From the NCBI GenBank assembly GCA_022818135.1, contig JAFMSR010000005.1, positions 19,365,216 through 19,429,215 on the forward strand: a stretch of DNA of 64,000 nucleotides, given 5' to 3'. Origin of the DNA: Saxidomus purpurata (lineage: Eukaryota > Mollusca > Bivalvia > Venerida > Veneridae). The notes under the pieces were generated by a model. That model saw only the letters and a list, made by a program, of their open reading frames with translations, made no database searches and had not been told where the DNA came from. The translations under genes and the position numbers were made by a program. Below, in pieces: positions 38,001 to 51,050 of this stretch (within the stretch, counting starts at the first letter, position 1; each line of letters starts with the position of its first letter).

Positions 38001-41000
38001 ATTACGCCAAATGAACATGACAATCAATCATGTACAATGAAGAATTTGTTGAAACATGTAAATCTTTCTTAATATGTAACTGTAATTGTCACTTAAATGA
38101 AGTTGTGTCCTTATTAAAGGCTCTTACTAAAGTCTATCCCCTCTGCCAGATATCTATTATGAAAGTAACAATGTCTATCATAAAGTCTTGATTAATGACT
38201 GAAAGTTGTCACAATAAGTTTAAATATATACTGCCTTTAAGCATGCATGATACCAATGCGGCATAACCCATTGGGTTATATTTAAGCAGCCAGGTGAAGG
38301 GGTTATCAAAAGAAATCAAATTCAATAAATCCGGATGTTTTTTTTTTAAAGTTACAATCTGTTAGAAATGGGATTTTCAAATAATTATATACATCTTAAG
38401 ACTTTTGATTCATTGACAAATGGATTAACAATCGTTCTGTATTATTAGTTTACTTTGTCCTGACTCCGCAGAAAGTCTCGGAATGATATTATAAGTGGGC
38501 TGACAACAAACCATAGCATTTGAATATACAAAAGAAGTATACTATACATGTACATAATTACATTGATCGCACTACATATTTGTTCAAAAGTTTAATATTC
38601 ATTGTCCTGTGATAATCATTTTGAAAAAATTGTCTGGTAAATAATATCGTGATTTAGTTAAGCTCAAAGAAATCAGAGCTTTTGAATAATGAGTAACAGT
38701 ATTAATTTTCTGAAACAATGGACTCGTGAATTATGTCTGCTATGTTCAAAACTTTCATTTGAAACGGATATGTTGATTAAAATTGATCCTTGACATGTGA
38801 TTTAAAGCTTCTAGATCGTTTACGTCAAAAAGGTTAATGTTTGGAATGTCGAGTTTAGACAAGCTGAGCAGGAATTAAAGATGATTTCTGACAAAAACAT
38901 TTTTATGATGATTTTTAACGAATCCTTTAAAGTACAGTATTGATGAAATGTTTGTTTATCTCAGTGACCTTTAGACTAAATTTTAGAGTCAACAATTGGC
39001 TGGACCAGGCTCTCAAAGGCCATAGAGGTTCTAGACAGATCATTGCCACTGTCAAATGAGTTTTTTGATGCGTAAACATAAACCAGAATGGGCATATCAG
39101 GTCATAATATAGATATTAAGTTTGTTTAAATTATGCCCAAGTAATGTATAAAACGCTTATAAAGTCACATTTAAAGTTGTATTAATACATTTTGACATCT
39201 TAATCTGTTTATAATACCTGTCATAAGTAAAAGGAAATTATAAAATATTTGAACGATTGTTAAAAACTGCATCAGAATCTCTTCCTCTCAAAACAAGTTG
39301 GGAGAACTTGTAACACCATAACAACAACAAATATGACCGAGACATGGGTTCTTTGAATTAAAAAGTCACAAATTGAATATCAGACCGATCTTACTTTTGA
39401 GTTCATATGTTCACATCCATAACCAGGCCGTATTGAAAAACACATGATTGGTTGGACGTTTACATCTGCAAAGCAGGTCAATCTGTTTTTGCACACCAGC
39501 CGCAACGCTTACCATACATTCGTAAGAAAGCTATGTCGACCAGATGAGTTACAACTTAAAATACATTAAAAAGCAATGTTTATTAAGAAAACTAGCGTAC
39601 GGTATTACTTAAATGTAGTACTTTAGTAAGCTTTTTAAAAAAACAAACTAAGTACAAAATAGGTCAAACTATAACCATAAGCTTGATATGACATCTAGGA
39701 AACTATCTCTTATCAGCTGACAATCTGACTCAGTGGATTGTTTAATTATTATTTGCCCTGTTCTTAGATATCGTAAATCAATGAGGTACCTACTATGTGG
39801 TGAGAAACTCTGGTCATTTGTCCGTCGGCCCGCCGGTCTGTCAGTCCGTCGGTCTGGCACAAAAACTAAACGTTGGCAATGACTTTATCATTTCTTAGGA
39901 TTTCTTCATTAAACTTGCAAATTGTATTGCTAATGACAAAACGGTCGTGATGCCACCTTTGTAGGTCAAGGTCATATTTGACAGAGTTAGGCCCCTTTTT
40001 GTATTTAGTTTTTGTCACGAAAGCTTTACTTTGGCTGTAACTTTGACATTTCTTAAGATTGCTTAATCTAACTTTTAAATTGCATTGCTTATGACAAAAG
40101 GGTCATGATACCGCAAAATGTCATAGGTCAAGGTTATATTTGACAGAGTTATGTCTCTTTTTGTACTTGGCTATAACTAGACATTTCTTAAGATTTTTTC
40201 ACCAAACTTTCAAATTGTTTTGCTTATGACAGGTCGTGATGCCGCCAACTTTTGTAGGTCAAGGTCATATTTGACAGATTTATGCCCCTTTTTGTACTTA
40301 CTTTATGTCACGAAAACTTAACCTTGGCTATAACTTTGCTATTTCTTAAGATTTCTTCATCAAACTTTCAAATTGCATTTCTTATGACAACAGGGTTGTA
40401 ATGCCGCCAAATTTTGTAAGTCAAGGTCATATTTGTCTCAGTTATGACCCTTTCTGTACGAAATTATTGGTTATTCTGACAAAGTGTAAGAGAGCGACAC
40501 TAGTGTTCCACTGAACACCCATCTAGTTTAATATATATGAGGGTGTCTCCTTTAGTATAGGCTCAGGATAACGTGTGCTCCACCATTACAAGGGCCCATA
40601 CTATAAATATTTTATCTATAGTTTATATACACTATTTGTTTGAAATAATTTAACGTCCGTTAACGGTTTACCTCTAAGGCCACTATAAAAATAACCATCA
40701 AAAAATTAATTAGACTAATATATACAATAAAATATGATGCCAAGTGTTACTAGCAAGAATCGATGTCCATTGGCCCCGCGCGCCGCCGCGTTCGACTCCG
40801 GGAAAATCGTCGTTAACGGAACCAGAGCAGACCATATAAAGTAGCTTCTATTTAAATGTCCCAAAGAACATATGTAATACTGGCTGGGCGCTCCAAATCC
40901 CAATCATGTAGACATTTAGATATCTGTTCTGTTCAGGTGGTCTTTCTGACAACATAACCTGTTTCTCTGTTAGGGCGAAAATGAACGACCAGTGTAATAT

Positions 41001-42810
41001 ATTAAAGGCATTAGGAATATGTCCTTTCCCAAAACCCTAGACCCTTCAGGTGAGCGAGGCAATCCCCATTCACCATATAGTGACACAGAGCCGGTTCAGA
41101 GACAGGGACATAGAAATTATAGATAAAATGTGTTTGAAAGCTTTCCAGTTTTGAGCCTTAGTTCGAACTTAAAGATACAATATCAAAGAAATTGAAGTGT
41201 CAGCATTTTCAAAGGTCAACACGTATCTTGAAATATGTTATAAAAACATGATGATTGGGAAGCAATGTTTTCTCAAAATTTTGGCAACCTTAGTAAAATA
41301 TCTTACAAAGGCATATAGTAGTTTTAAAAAAAGATGGGTGGTTTTTCAGTATTTTGCTGAAAACAGTAAAACGTTTAATGTTTATATCTCTTCAGTCTTG
41401 CAAACGTGGCACTTCATTTTTGCCAAAGTCTTAATTATAAAACATGCTATAGCCCATTATTATATACATTATGTAAATACTTGCTGAAAATGATACCCAT
41501 CAGGGGCTTAGTATTGAACCTTTGAAAAAAGTTGATAACTTTAGAAATAATTGGTCATAATATAAGTTACATTATAAAAAAACATGTAAAGGTTAGTCGG
41601 GTAATACTTAATTTGAAACTCGAGACAGGTCATTTACTGGGAGCAAGTTCGATAGACCGGGTACTCAAAGCTGAATCATGCTACATTTAATTACAAAACA
41701 CACCCAACCTCCTGGTTCACCAAAACAATGAAATTGAAACTTTCACGGCAATTTTAGGGTAATTTCAAAGTACCTGTCACGAAAATTGCCTGTCGAAGAT
41801 TTAGCGATTTTTACCATAGTTAAAAAGGTATTTAAAAGTATGTACGATTTTATGTTGTTAAGGCCTTGGCACAAATGTTCATATCAAATGTTAACTACTA
41901 GAACCTTGTATAATTACTTTGTGATAGATGTCAAGTGGGTGGGGTAAGTTGACATTTCGAATATATAGTGCAAACTTTTGGAACACGTTTTTTTTGTGTT
42001 ATATTGTAGACTTTGTAATAACACAGGTTTTCCGGCCCCTAAGTTAAGCAAATGTGTTGAAAGAATGTTTTTTTTAGCTATTTTTTGTGTTTTCCCGGCA
42101 AGTCAGATATAATAATTGTCTCTGTAGATTTTTACGAGATTAATTGATAAGTAGAAAATTTACGAGAGCTGCATACATTTTTAGGAGAGGAGTCCTAGGT
42201 GCAACTGTTCAAATACATATTCTCAATCAGAAACATTGTACAGTTTTTATATAATATTGTATAGCAATAATATGCTTGCGAAGGTTATCCGGTCCTTTGT
42301 TTTGTTTAATGGAGTAATAGAAAAGGGTTTTAATTTTTTTTCAGTTTTTCAACGGTTAGTACATAGCTATTTCTTACTTTAGACGACGGTAATTTCTCCT
42401 CATGTGATAAGGTACGGTACAACTTTGTGTTTCGCTTTATTGAGCTAGTTTTATAGGCGGGGAGTTTCAGAAATACATTCTAATTAAACTGACCACCCAG
42501 CAATTGTTTCTTAAAGTAACGCTAAGTTTAAGTATTTTAAGCAAAATCAAACAAACTGTTACAAGTATAGATTTTCTCACTATGTTTGAATTAGAATTTA
42601 TAAATACTTCCAGAATATAAGCAAAAACGGGTTGTATTAGCTTCCTAAGCATTTTCTTCGACATACTATTATAAGGACCCAAATGCAAGCCCCACAAAAT
42701 AATGAAATCACGCATATATTTAACATATTATAAAAGGGTTGAATTTATATGTTTTCTTTTATATATGAACATGTAGTTTCGCTTGTTTGATGAAGTTTTG
42801 ATTTTTCTGT
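35080..42810. other. Gene-free downstream part of unit A
   Basis: Long intergenic tract, mostly collinear with 51.05-56.77 kb in unit B, with an extra 2 kb at 38.8-40.7 kb. A locally GC-rich block at 40760-40910 (ccccgcgcgccgccgcg) matches 55070-55210 in unit B. No seven-helix or other coding exon was found on either strand. Confidence 0.5.
39790..40520 (+). repeat. Diverged tandem repeat, ~140-155-bp unit, in unit A
   Basis: About four units with 'ttggctataactttgacatttcttaagatt', 'tcatgacaaaagggtcgtgatgcc' and 'aggtcaaggtcatatttgacag'. Related short stretches occur at 35.08-35.38 and 49.93-51.29 kb. The matching part of unit B lacks this tract. Confidence 0.6.
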
Positions 42811-42816
42811 TGTAAG

Positions 42817-43572
42817 TAGGGCTGTAGCGAGTATCCGAGTACTCGGATATCCGCGATCTAGTCCAGAAAATCGAGTACGGATATTCGTCATTGCCGAGAT
42901 CGTTGGATCGCGATCTTTTTCACATACATATAAGTTATACAAAGTATCTCTATGAAACTTTCTAAAAGCTAAAACGAATAGTTCTTGTTCATTTTCTTGC
43001 AGTTTTACGCTGTTAATTTCTGAACAGGAAGTAAACAAACACTCTAGAGCTAGCAACGTAGCATTGACATTAGATTTTATTGTATGAATTTTCAAAACAC
43101 AAAAACATATTTTTGAAACGAAAAATAAAATCGGAATGATAACAAACAAGAAATTATTTCTAATCTAACTGATATAAAATAGTAAACAAAAAATTCGAAA
43201 ATCCGGCTAAATTTTATGAACATCAATATGACGTCATACCGGTACGTCTGCAACTCGACTGTAAATATGGCTTAGCGTTATAGAATGCCACTGGCCAAAT
43301 TCACGTCAAAAGTATGTTTTCAATACCATACAGAAATGGTTCCCATCATGTTTGTTTTGTTTTTTCACAAAAGACTACTTTGTAGTAAGTTAAACATACT
43401 ATGATATTATGTTGAAAAACATAAAGTATTAAATGATTTTCATAAGTGTTCAGCGTTTTTATGTCGTTGTTAGTTGATGCTGATGATTCGTGGTTCGATC
43501 CGTGAATCGTCAGCTCTGATTCGTGGATCGGATCGGATCGCCACTTAAATTGTCCCGCGATCCCCAGCCCTA
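42817..43572. mobile_element. Non-autonomous hAT-like element in unit A
   Basis: The ends TAGGGCTG and CAGCCCTA are inverted, a typical hAT-type terminus; 'gcgagtatccgagtactcgg' is near the left end and 'cgatccgtgaatcg' palindromes near the right. Unit B at about 56.77 kb reads straight across (ctgttgttctactaattagtg) with no element, so the insertion is confirmed by an empty paralogous site. A clean 8-bp target duplication is not obvious. The minus-strand frame at 42745-43149 is judged non-coding. Confidence 0.6.
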
Positions 43573-46522
43573 CTAACTAGTGAGTGAGGATTTTGTTTTT
43601 TGTTTTGGTAATTATGACTTATGTAAAACTTGATAATTATCATTTCTAAGTAATAAATAGTAACATTCCTATCCATAACTTGTTCCACGGGGATACAGTA
43701 CCAAAATATTGATTTTGAATGTTGAAATACATAATGCCTTCTCATATGTACGTATTTAAACTTGCTTTAATATACTTGCTTGATATATATCTGAATTTCT
43801 AACATATCAATCTTAAAATATTGCTTGTTTCTGAACTGAAAAACTGATGTTCAATAATATTGTGCTCGTGCCACATGACACGTGACGTACGCCGGTCTAA
43901 TGCTAGAGTGATTATGAAACAAATATACATGTTTGTATTTATCAATATATATTCACTCATTTTAGATACACATTTAGTACTTATATTAAACTAGATCTAT
44001 ATGATACTATATCAATTACATTACGGAAGAAATTAGTCGTAGGGACTGTTCAAATTTCAAATCTATACAATTTGTATATTTCTAAGTATGTCATAATTGA
44101 AGACGTTTCCTTGCGTTACATGTAGTATAAAAATATAACTGTTCCAATTGAAAATAAAATTTTATGAATGTCATTTATCATTAGAATGTTAATATAGACA
44201 CAACCAAATTAAATCAAAATGTATATGAGTTTTATTCCTTATGAATACATTATAAAAGCAAGATGTTACTTTCGACTAGTATCCTAGTCACAAATTGAAA
44301 TTCGTATTATATACAGTGATATGTCATAATCACATTTTAACTACCTTTTAGTTAATTAAGAATCGAAAGTCACAAGATTTGAAAATTATATTTTAATTTC
44401 GATCCGTCAATCAGACACGAACCATAGAATTAATGTTTCAAAACATTCCTTGCGTTTTAAGCCGTTCTAATCGATTTCTTTTAATGAAGAACTATATCTT
44501 TACAAATTTTAATGCTGTAGTAATGCTCTTCGTGAACGAGAATCACGTTAGACGACAATTATTCAGTCGTTTTTCTTTTCAAATTTTATCAGATGAAACG
44601 GAAATTAATTAATCCGTTTCAGGAGCGACAGTTTTGAAATACGCAATAATTCCCAGCATATCGTATAAACGGTTACATGTAAGTATTTATTCATCTTCAT
44701 TCATCAGCTGTTTGTCGAGCTATTAGACAAACTGAAATTATATAATTAATGCCGACGTGAATGGTGTTTAATAAGCACCTTATAAAATGCAATAAGTGTA
44801 TTGCCAACTAAAAGGCGTTAACTAAACACACACGTATATAGAATGTTGTGATATCAATATGTCGCTTGAACAAATAAAAGTGTGTTTAATTCGCACATCA
44901 TTATCGCATCTACTGCATGGCTGCCACTGCTTTTTAAAAGTGCCTGTTTTATTAACACTGAAAGATTCCCTGTAGTTTTTCTCTACACTATACCTAACCA
45001 TTGATCGTTTCGGCTAATTTTCAAATGCTGAAACATCTGATATATCAAAAGCATTTATATTAAGTTTAAAGTTTCGCTAAGAGGGTCTTGGTGTTTAATT
45101 TAAAAATATATTGAAAGTTTGTGCATAAATAAGTTAAATCCCTATATCGCTCATAAGAGCTCAACTCAGACTCACTAGCAACTCCAACCGTGCTTGGGGT
45201 GCATTTATTGAGAAACCGTTTTCATTTAAGTACATACTCACAGCATAAAGTTACAGAATGTTATTAACTTGAAGCTGCGCAATGTATTTCCGAAGAAAAT
45301 TTCTCTATATCCATAATATTGTGTGAAATCTTTGCATTTACTAGCGGTCATGCGTTTTAATACGTAATCACATTCATTATTGAACTTAATAGAGAATGAC
45401 ATTAAGATATAACATTTCTTGTAAAATTATTAGAAAATCAAACATACTTACAAAAAAAGAAAAGTTTTCTCTACTGATGTAGACATGACCACCTTGCTTA
45501 CAAAGTTTTTGATGAAATTGTTTGATAATTTTTTATCATCAAATAAGAATTATTACTTACATCTTATATAAAAGTCTGACAACCGTTATAGCTCAGACAA
45601 AATCTAGTCTTTCATAATAATTATAACGATAAATGGAAAAGTACTACACTCTCTGCCGGGTACGTTTTCGTTAACATAATGAGTTTTTGCACAAAAAATA
45701 TAGAGCAATTACCCATTACCATTTTGACAATACTGTTGTCTATCTTTCCCGATGACATGATAACCATTGTTTTTGTGTAACAACCTCTCTGCTTAATGTT
45801 ATAAACTTCACATTATAATGATAGGTATTAAAGCAAACTGTTGAATATGACAGACAGAGTTTTATTATTGTGTAACAACAGCTAATTGACGTTTGTGTTC
45901 AACAGGCTAGTGTAAATAAGTGCCTAATCGATCTTACTATCAGCTATAATTTACAGTATATATTCAACAGGCACCGCTACTGACATATGGTTCATACATA
46001 CATGCTTATTATAGTATGCTATTATTTGATTATGAGACTTAGTTTTTTAATACGTGCTTGAAAGTAAATATATCTATAATTAACTATTTATATTTTTATT
46101 TTATTTTAAGCGTATTTTTTGTTCAATAGATAACGAGCTAATTTATACAGTTTTTATTAAGCAAACATATTTTCTTTTTTCATCTGGCAGCATTTTGATA
46201 AGAAAGGAACTTCATATTATAAATTTAGTGTCATTCATTTCTTTTACTATGTTTTATAATTTATGTAATGTTCATTATAAATATTTTCTAACTATCAGCA
46301 TTGAACACAAGCGAAGTAAAATAAAAATCTGATATTTGATGATAAAATATGCATTGTTTTTAAACAAAGTGCACTAAACAAAAATCAAGACGCAATTGAA
46401 CAAAACGTTACTGAGATGTTACAAGATCTGTATTTGAAACTTATTATCAAGATGACATTTTAGAAAATTGGAATCAATTTTCGTTCGTTTGTTCAGTGTT
46501 TGCATTCTAAAAAGTAAAAAGG

Positions 46523-49113
46523 ATGACGCTAACAGTATATTTCGCACTTTCGGCTGGAATTATCAACTGTGTTAGTTCAATTAGCATCGAAGAGTATGCA
46601 AAACAAGTTTGTGGTGGTGAAAACAAGTGCAATGGTTCGGGAAGAACGTCTGTCCCAAAAGATTCATGCTGCCGTCCATGTGAATATGATGCTCTTTGTT
46701 TAGAAAAAGGGACATGTTGCCACGATGCTATAGTCAATTCATCAAAAAATGTAACGATGCAAAGATGCTTGTTGGCTGCCAAACATCCAAAATCATATCA
46801 TGATTCAAGACATTTTGATAGATATTTTGTGCGGGCTTACTGTCCTTACAAATATGAAAATCAACAAATCAGACATAAATGTGAAACGGATTTCCCTGAT
46901 TCTCCAAACGATGTGCCATTTGTTTCATCAAAGGATGGTAAAATAGTTTACAAGAATAGACACTGTGCTGCATGTTCTGGTGAAGAAGATGTCGTCGCTT
47001 GGGATCTCGTAGTCGATCGCCATTGTACGAGAAAAGCTTTTCTAGGTAATACTGGAAGTGATCTGCCCACAAATGCATCCTACATAAAAGAACGACTGAT
47101 GAATGATTGCGTACTTTGGTTTGTGAGACCGGCTATAACAGATGTGAGACATACGCTTTGTTTGAAGGAAAAGCACCTCATTTCGACCTGCGATGAAAAC
47201 CAACCGCAGGATGATATCGCCGAAGAATCTAAAGCATTGTGTTCAGCTGACAAGAGTGAGTATCTGTTGAATAGTGCAAAGACCATGACATTATTAATTC
47301 TAACTTCTATTGTATCTATACTTCATACGTATTAGCACCGAAAATTACCTGTCATCCACGGATGTTTTGGTCATTTGATGAGTTTTAAGAGACAAAAATG
47401 AAATGATGGTCTGTGCTATATAATTATTACCCCTATTCTAAGGCATTATAACATCTTTCGCAATAAATGTTCACTTCCATAGATAAAGTATATTTCACAC
47501 TCTTTTATATAGTTTAATTAACTATTTCTATGTCTGTAAAAGCTGGTAATTAATGATTAAAATTGTTTTTAAACTTCAGGTGCCCTTTTAGTTTATCCTG
47601 AGAGAATGAATGGGATGGGATATGCCAATATATACTGTTACCTGTGTAACAAACGCTCTGTGATGACGTGTGATTTAGAGGACACTAGATTGGCGACAAA
47701 AGCTACTGCAAACTTTTTATTTATCCTGAACATTTCTCCATTAACTATAACGGACAAGGGGGATGATCCAAATACATACAGGTGCAGCCATGCAGAAGTA
47801 AATGACAAATTTTTTGTAAGTATGTCAGAAGTAATTCTATATTTGAAGATACGAAATGTTTCATTTCATATGTAGAAGTGTTTCTTCAATAATCTTCAAC
47901 AGCTCAAAAGGCCTATTATACAACTCTTGCCAAACTTACTTGACAATGTATGCGTGTGTTGAACGTATGGTTAAACGTAAATCTTTCATTCTAATTACTA
48001 GTATATGGCGTTTTGTAGAAATCTTACCATGCAGTATTTTAGTAATGTTGCGATAGAGAGTAAACTAGTAGTTGTTTTAACTTCATATTCGTTGAGAACA
48101 AGAAACAACTTCTTTACTTTTTAATTTGACTAAAAATACATTTACAAAAAGCTTTAAGGACACTCTATAAACTATAACATGCAGGCAGCAATGCCTATAT
48201 CATTATAGAAATTAGTGATTAATTCTGCGATCAAATCGCAAAGTCATCGGCACCCGAAACTTACATCTTTTACAATTATTTTTGTTGCTAAATAATGGCA
48301 TAGAACTATCTTTCAGAAATTGTTTAATTTTTACAATTCCATTGGTTATTTTAGGATGTATGCAGACCTATTCACTGTCCATTGTTCAATGCTCCTGTTT
48401 TCGGTATTTGTACTTCGCTTGTAGCGTCCAGTCGGCTGAACTATGGTTTCAGCTTTAAACTTGTTCAGATGGCACCGAACTCATGGCACCAAAGCGAGAT
48501 ACACGACTTCGTCATCACGTTGTTTAAACCTCTATCGGAAAAACTTCGAATTGAACAGTGTTCTATGTGTGGTGTCTCTGTTAAGAGAGAAAAGGGTTTG
48601 GGGATATTAAATTCAACGGACACGTTTTTTCTTCAGCTGGTTTTAACTACATCCTATCGATGTAAGCTTGAACACGTTTTATCAGTGGCAGATATTTTAG
48701 AGAAACAAATTCATTCATCCAAGAACTTTGCACTTTTCATAGGAAATGTTCAAATACTTATAAAGTACGTAAGTTCTTATGAAAAGTACGAAAAAATCAG
48801 TATGAATTCCGAAAAAGTATTTGAAACAGGGAGATGCCCGTTTCTTTCGCCGTCTCGATTTGATAATTGTCCCAAAATTGCACTTACAATTAATGAATAT
48901 GATACCCTTTCAAACAAGAGTGATGTGTATAAGTATCAGACTGCTCGAAATCAGCACAACCGCTTTGAAATCTGCTACGATGACTATCAGTTGTTGATTG
49001 AGAGTATGACTAATAATTACAAGGAAGGGAGACCCACTTACACCCCAATTATTGTGAGTGTAGTATTGATCATGTGGTTCATAAAAAGCAAGACAGTTGT
49101 CGAAATATTGTAA
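46523..49113 (+). CDS. Cysteine-rich receptor-ectodomain-like protein, copy B (3 exons)
   Basis: Paralogue of the gene at 26.9 kb, with identical architecture. Exons are 46523-47255, 47580-47815 and 48355-49113, in phases 1 and 0, giving about 575 residues. It has a signal peptide, the somatomedin-B-like cluster CCRPCEYDALCLEKGTCC (one of the usual acidic/Cys-proximal residues changed to Tyr), the 'YKNRHCAAC' and 'CYLCNKRS' segments, 'CSMCGV' and the 'FEICYDDYQLL' end. Exon 2 carries a four-codon insertion relative to copies A and C. The C-terminus runs further than in copy A (WFIKSKTVVEIL), still with no seven-helix domain. Introns and flanks are clearly homologous to the other units, so this arose by tandem segmental duplication. 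Copy B is closer to copy C than to A; the exon-1 read-through tail is identical in B and C. Confidence 0.75.
47256..47335 (+). other. Exon-1 read-through tail, copy B (putative short isoform)
   Basis: Read-through of the intron-1 donor in copy B gives a tail ending TMTLLILTSIVSILHTY and then a stop at 47333-47335. AATAAA follows at 47462-47467. The tail is hydrophobic and has no basic end, as expected of a GPI signal; isoform use is inferred. Confidence 0.45.
47462..47467 (+). promoter_or_regulatory. Candidate intronic poly(A) signal, copy B
   Basis: AATAAA in intron 1, within a block (ttataacatctttcgcaat) shared with copy C. Confidence 0.4.
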
Positions 49114-50169
49114 AATATAATGGGAATAGGTTTGTAATCTACGAATGAACCCTTTGACAATTGTCATGAAACGACGTTATTTCCTTTGCAAAAGTGTTCA
49201 GTGTATATTGCAAAGTTTTCTTTACAATTGCATTCAATTTAAAAAATACCATAAATTTTAAATTAAAACAGTCTGATATGAGGACAACATAATAGACGAT
49301 TTAATATTTTGTTCTTTTCGTTCGCTATTATAACTTCTTTGCTGAGATGACAATACTTTGAAGTCTAGCAAAAAGTACTTGGCATGACTTTTTAAAACTT
49401 TTTTAACCTTCCGATTTTCAAGAGTTTTCTTTAATCCTATGATAGTATTATTCTATAAACGACACGATGACGCCTGTTGTAATATTGATGAAATAAGCAC
49501 ATATAAGCATACTAGATATACACTGTAATACTATTTAGTTTTATATTTAGTGTTTGGTACCAATAGATGCTGGATTTCTGAAATGAACATTTGATTTTTT
49601 ATTCTTCATTCATTGTCTTTATGAAATAGCTATTTTGGGAAATCAAACACTCCTTCTCATGATCAAATTATTTGGTTAAATGTGTGTCGTATTACTGATA
49701 TTGGATAAGTAGTGTTAAATACGTGAATATCGATAAATAAAAAAAATCTAACTTCTTTTATAATATGATTTTAAGGTCATTGCATAAATATTTTCTATTT
49801 TAGATATCTTTGGCTTGTTTTACAGTTTGCTCAATTTGAATTTTATGTCAGCTTTAAAAATAATTACTATTTTATGAAATTTCAACACATGTTGTATTTT
49901 GTATTCAGTCGGAGAATGTAATTTTTTCTTTTTATGCCACCAAAGGTGTGTGTATCAAAATCGCAGTTTTTCGTCCGTGGGTATTTGTCCTTCTGTTTTT
50001 TTCGTTTAAGGGCTATAACTTTGCAATACATTTAAGGTCCCTACCTTAAAGGACAAGATCATACTCAACAGTTTAAAGGAAACGGAATCATATATGTATG
50101 CATTATTCGTGTCCAGACTGTAACTTTGTTATACACTGAAGGATATTAAAATAACTTTGCATAAATGTT

Positions 50170-51050
50170 CAGGACATGAAATCAGTCTCTGTCAGGTGAA
50201 TCCATGGCCAGTTCTGTTGTAAAAAAGGCCAATGCTAGGTTAAAGTTCCTGAACAGGAAACGTGATTTTCTCACATTCCACAGTAAGAAACTTCTGGTTA
50301 TAGCCCTCATCCAGTGTCATTTTGATTACTCTTGTTGTTTCTGGTATCATGGTCTTACTAAGTATTGGAAGGATAAACTTCAAGTCACCCAGGATAAATT
50401 AATTAGGTTTGTTCTGAATCTTGGTCATAGGTCTCATATTGATAATGAACGTTTTAAGATTTTAAATTGGTTACCTGTCAAAAATAGAGTGGAACATATT
50501 ACCCTCTATAATGTTTTTAAAATTAAAAATGGTCTTGCTCCAGAATATATGAATGAAAACTTTATTCCCCTAGACTCTATTCATTCTTATAGGACTAGGT
50601 CAAGTAAAAGTGGATGTTATATTTTACCCAAAGTCAAGGGTTTTAGTGCAAACTCTTTTGCATATAATGGTTGCGTGCTGTGGAACAAATTGCCCTCTTC
50701 TATAAGGACTATTTCAAAGTTAAGTAATTCTAAATTTTCAGTAAAAAGTCATATGCTTAACTCGTAATTATTGTTTTAGTACAGTTATATCATTTCAATG
50801 TTTTATGTACTCATTGTCTCTCTTAATTTAGGACTGTGATATTTCATTTCATGCCTCTCAATGTCAATACCATCAAAATCTAAGGACCACAATGGAAATA
50901 AAAGATTTAGCTCTCTTTTTTGTATAATCATTTGTATGATATTATAGACAAGGTTTCATTTCTCATACATGTTTATTGTTTTATTGTTGTATTATGTATG
51001 TGAATATGTTTTTCCATGTATAATTATCCTGAATTTAAACATTTATATCT
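50170..51050 (+). mobile_element. LINE 3' fragment (CR1/L2-like ORF2 C-terminus)
   Basis: An open frame from 50204 to 50767 encodes the region after the RT of a non-LTR element ('FLNRKRDFL', 'LIQCHFDYSCCFWY', 'KLQVTQDKLIRFVLNL', 'SFAYNGCVLWNKLP'). It is followed by a 3' tail with 'aaggaccacaatggaaataa'. Unit A has no such segment at the matching place, so it inserted in unit B. It is 5'-truncated, as is usual for LINEs, and has no long disruption, suggesting a fairly young copy. Confidence 0.75.

Larger units (their letters stand above)
23990..43660 (+). repeat. Tandem segmental duplication, unit A
   Basis: About 19.7 kb homologous, with indels, to unit B (43661-56870). Homology covers the region upstream of the gene, the gene with its introns, and a long downstream tract: for example 35.2-36.1 kb matches 51.1-52.0 kb, 36.1-38.7 kb matches 51.9-55.0 kb, and 41.6-42.8 kb matches 55.6-56.8 kb. 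Unit-A-only pieces are the 4.57-kb inverted-repeat element (30.5-35.07 kb), a roughly 2-kb tract at about 38.8-40.7 kb and a hAT-like element at 42.8-43.57 kb. Edges are approximate, set where similarity fades by eye. Confidence 0.75.

Noticed and set aside
41197..41487. 96-codon plus-strand frame in unit A
   Set aside because: There is no domain, and the matching unit B sequence does not keep the frame.
42745..43149. 134-codon minus-strand frame
   Set aside because: It straddles the left border of the hAT-like insertion, so it joins unrelated sequences, and it shows no transposase motif.
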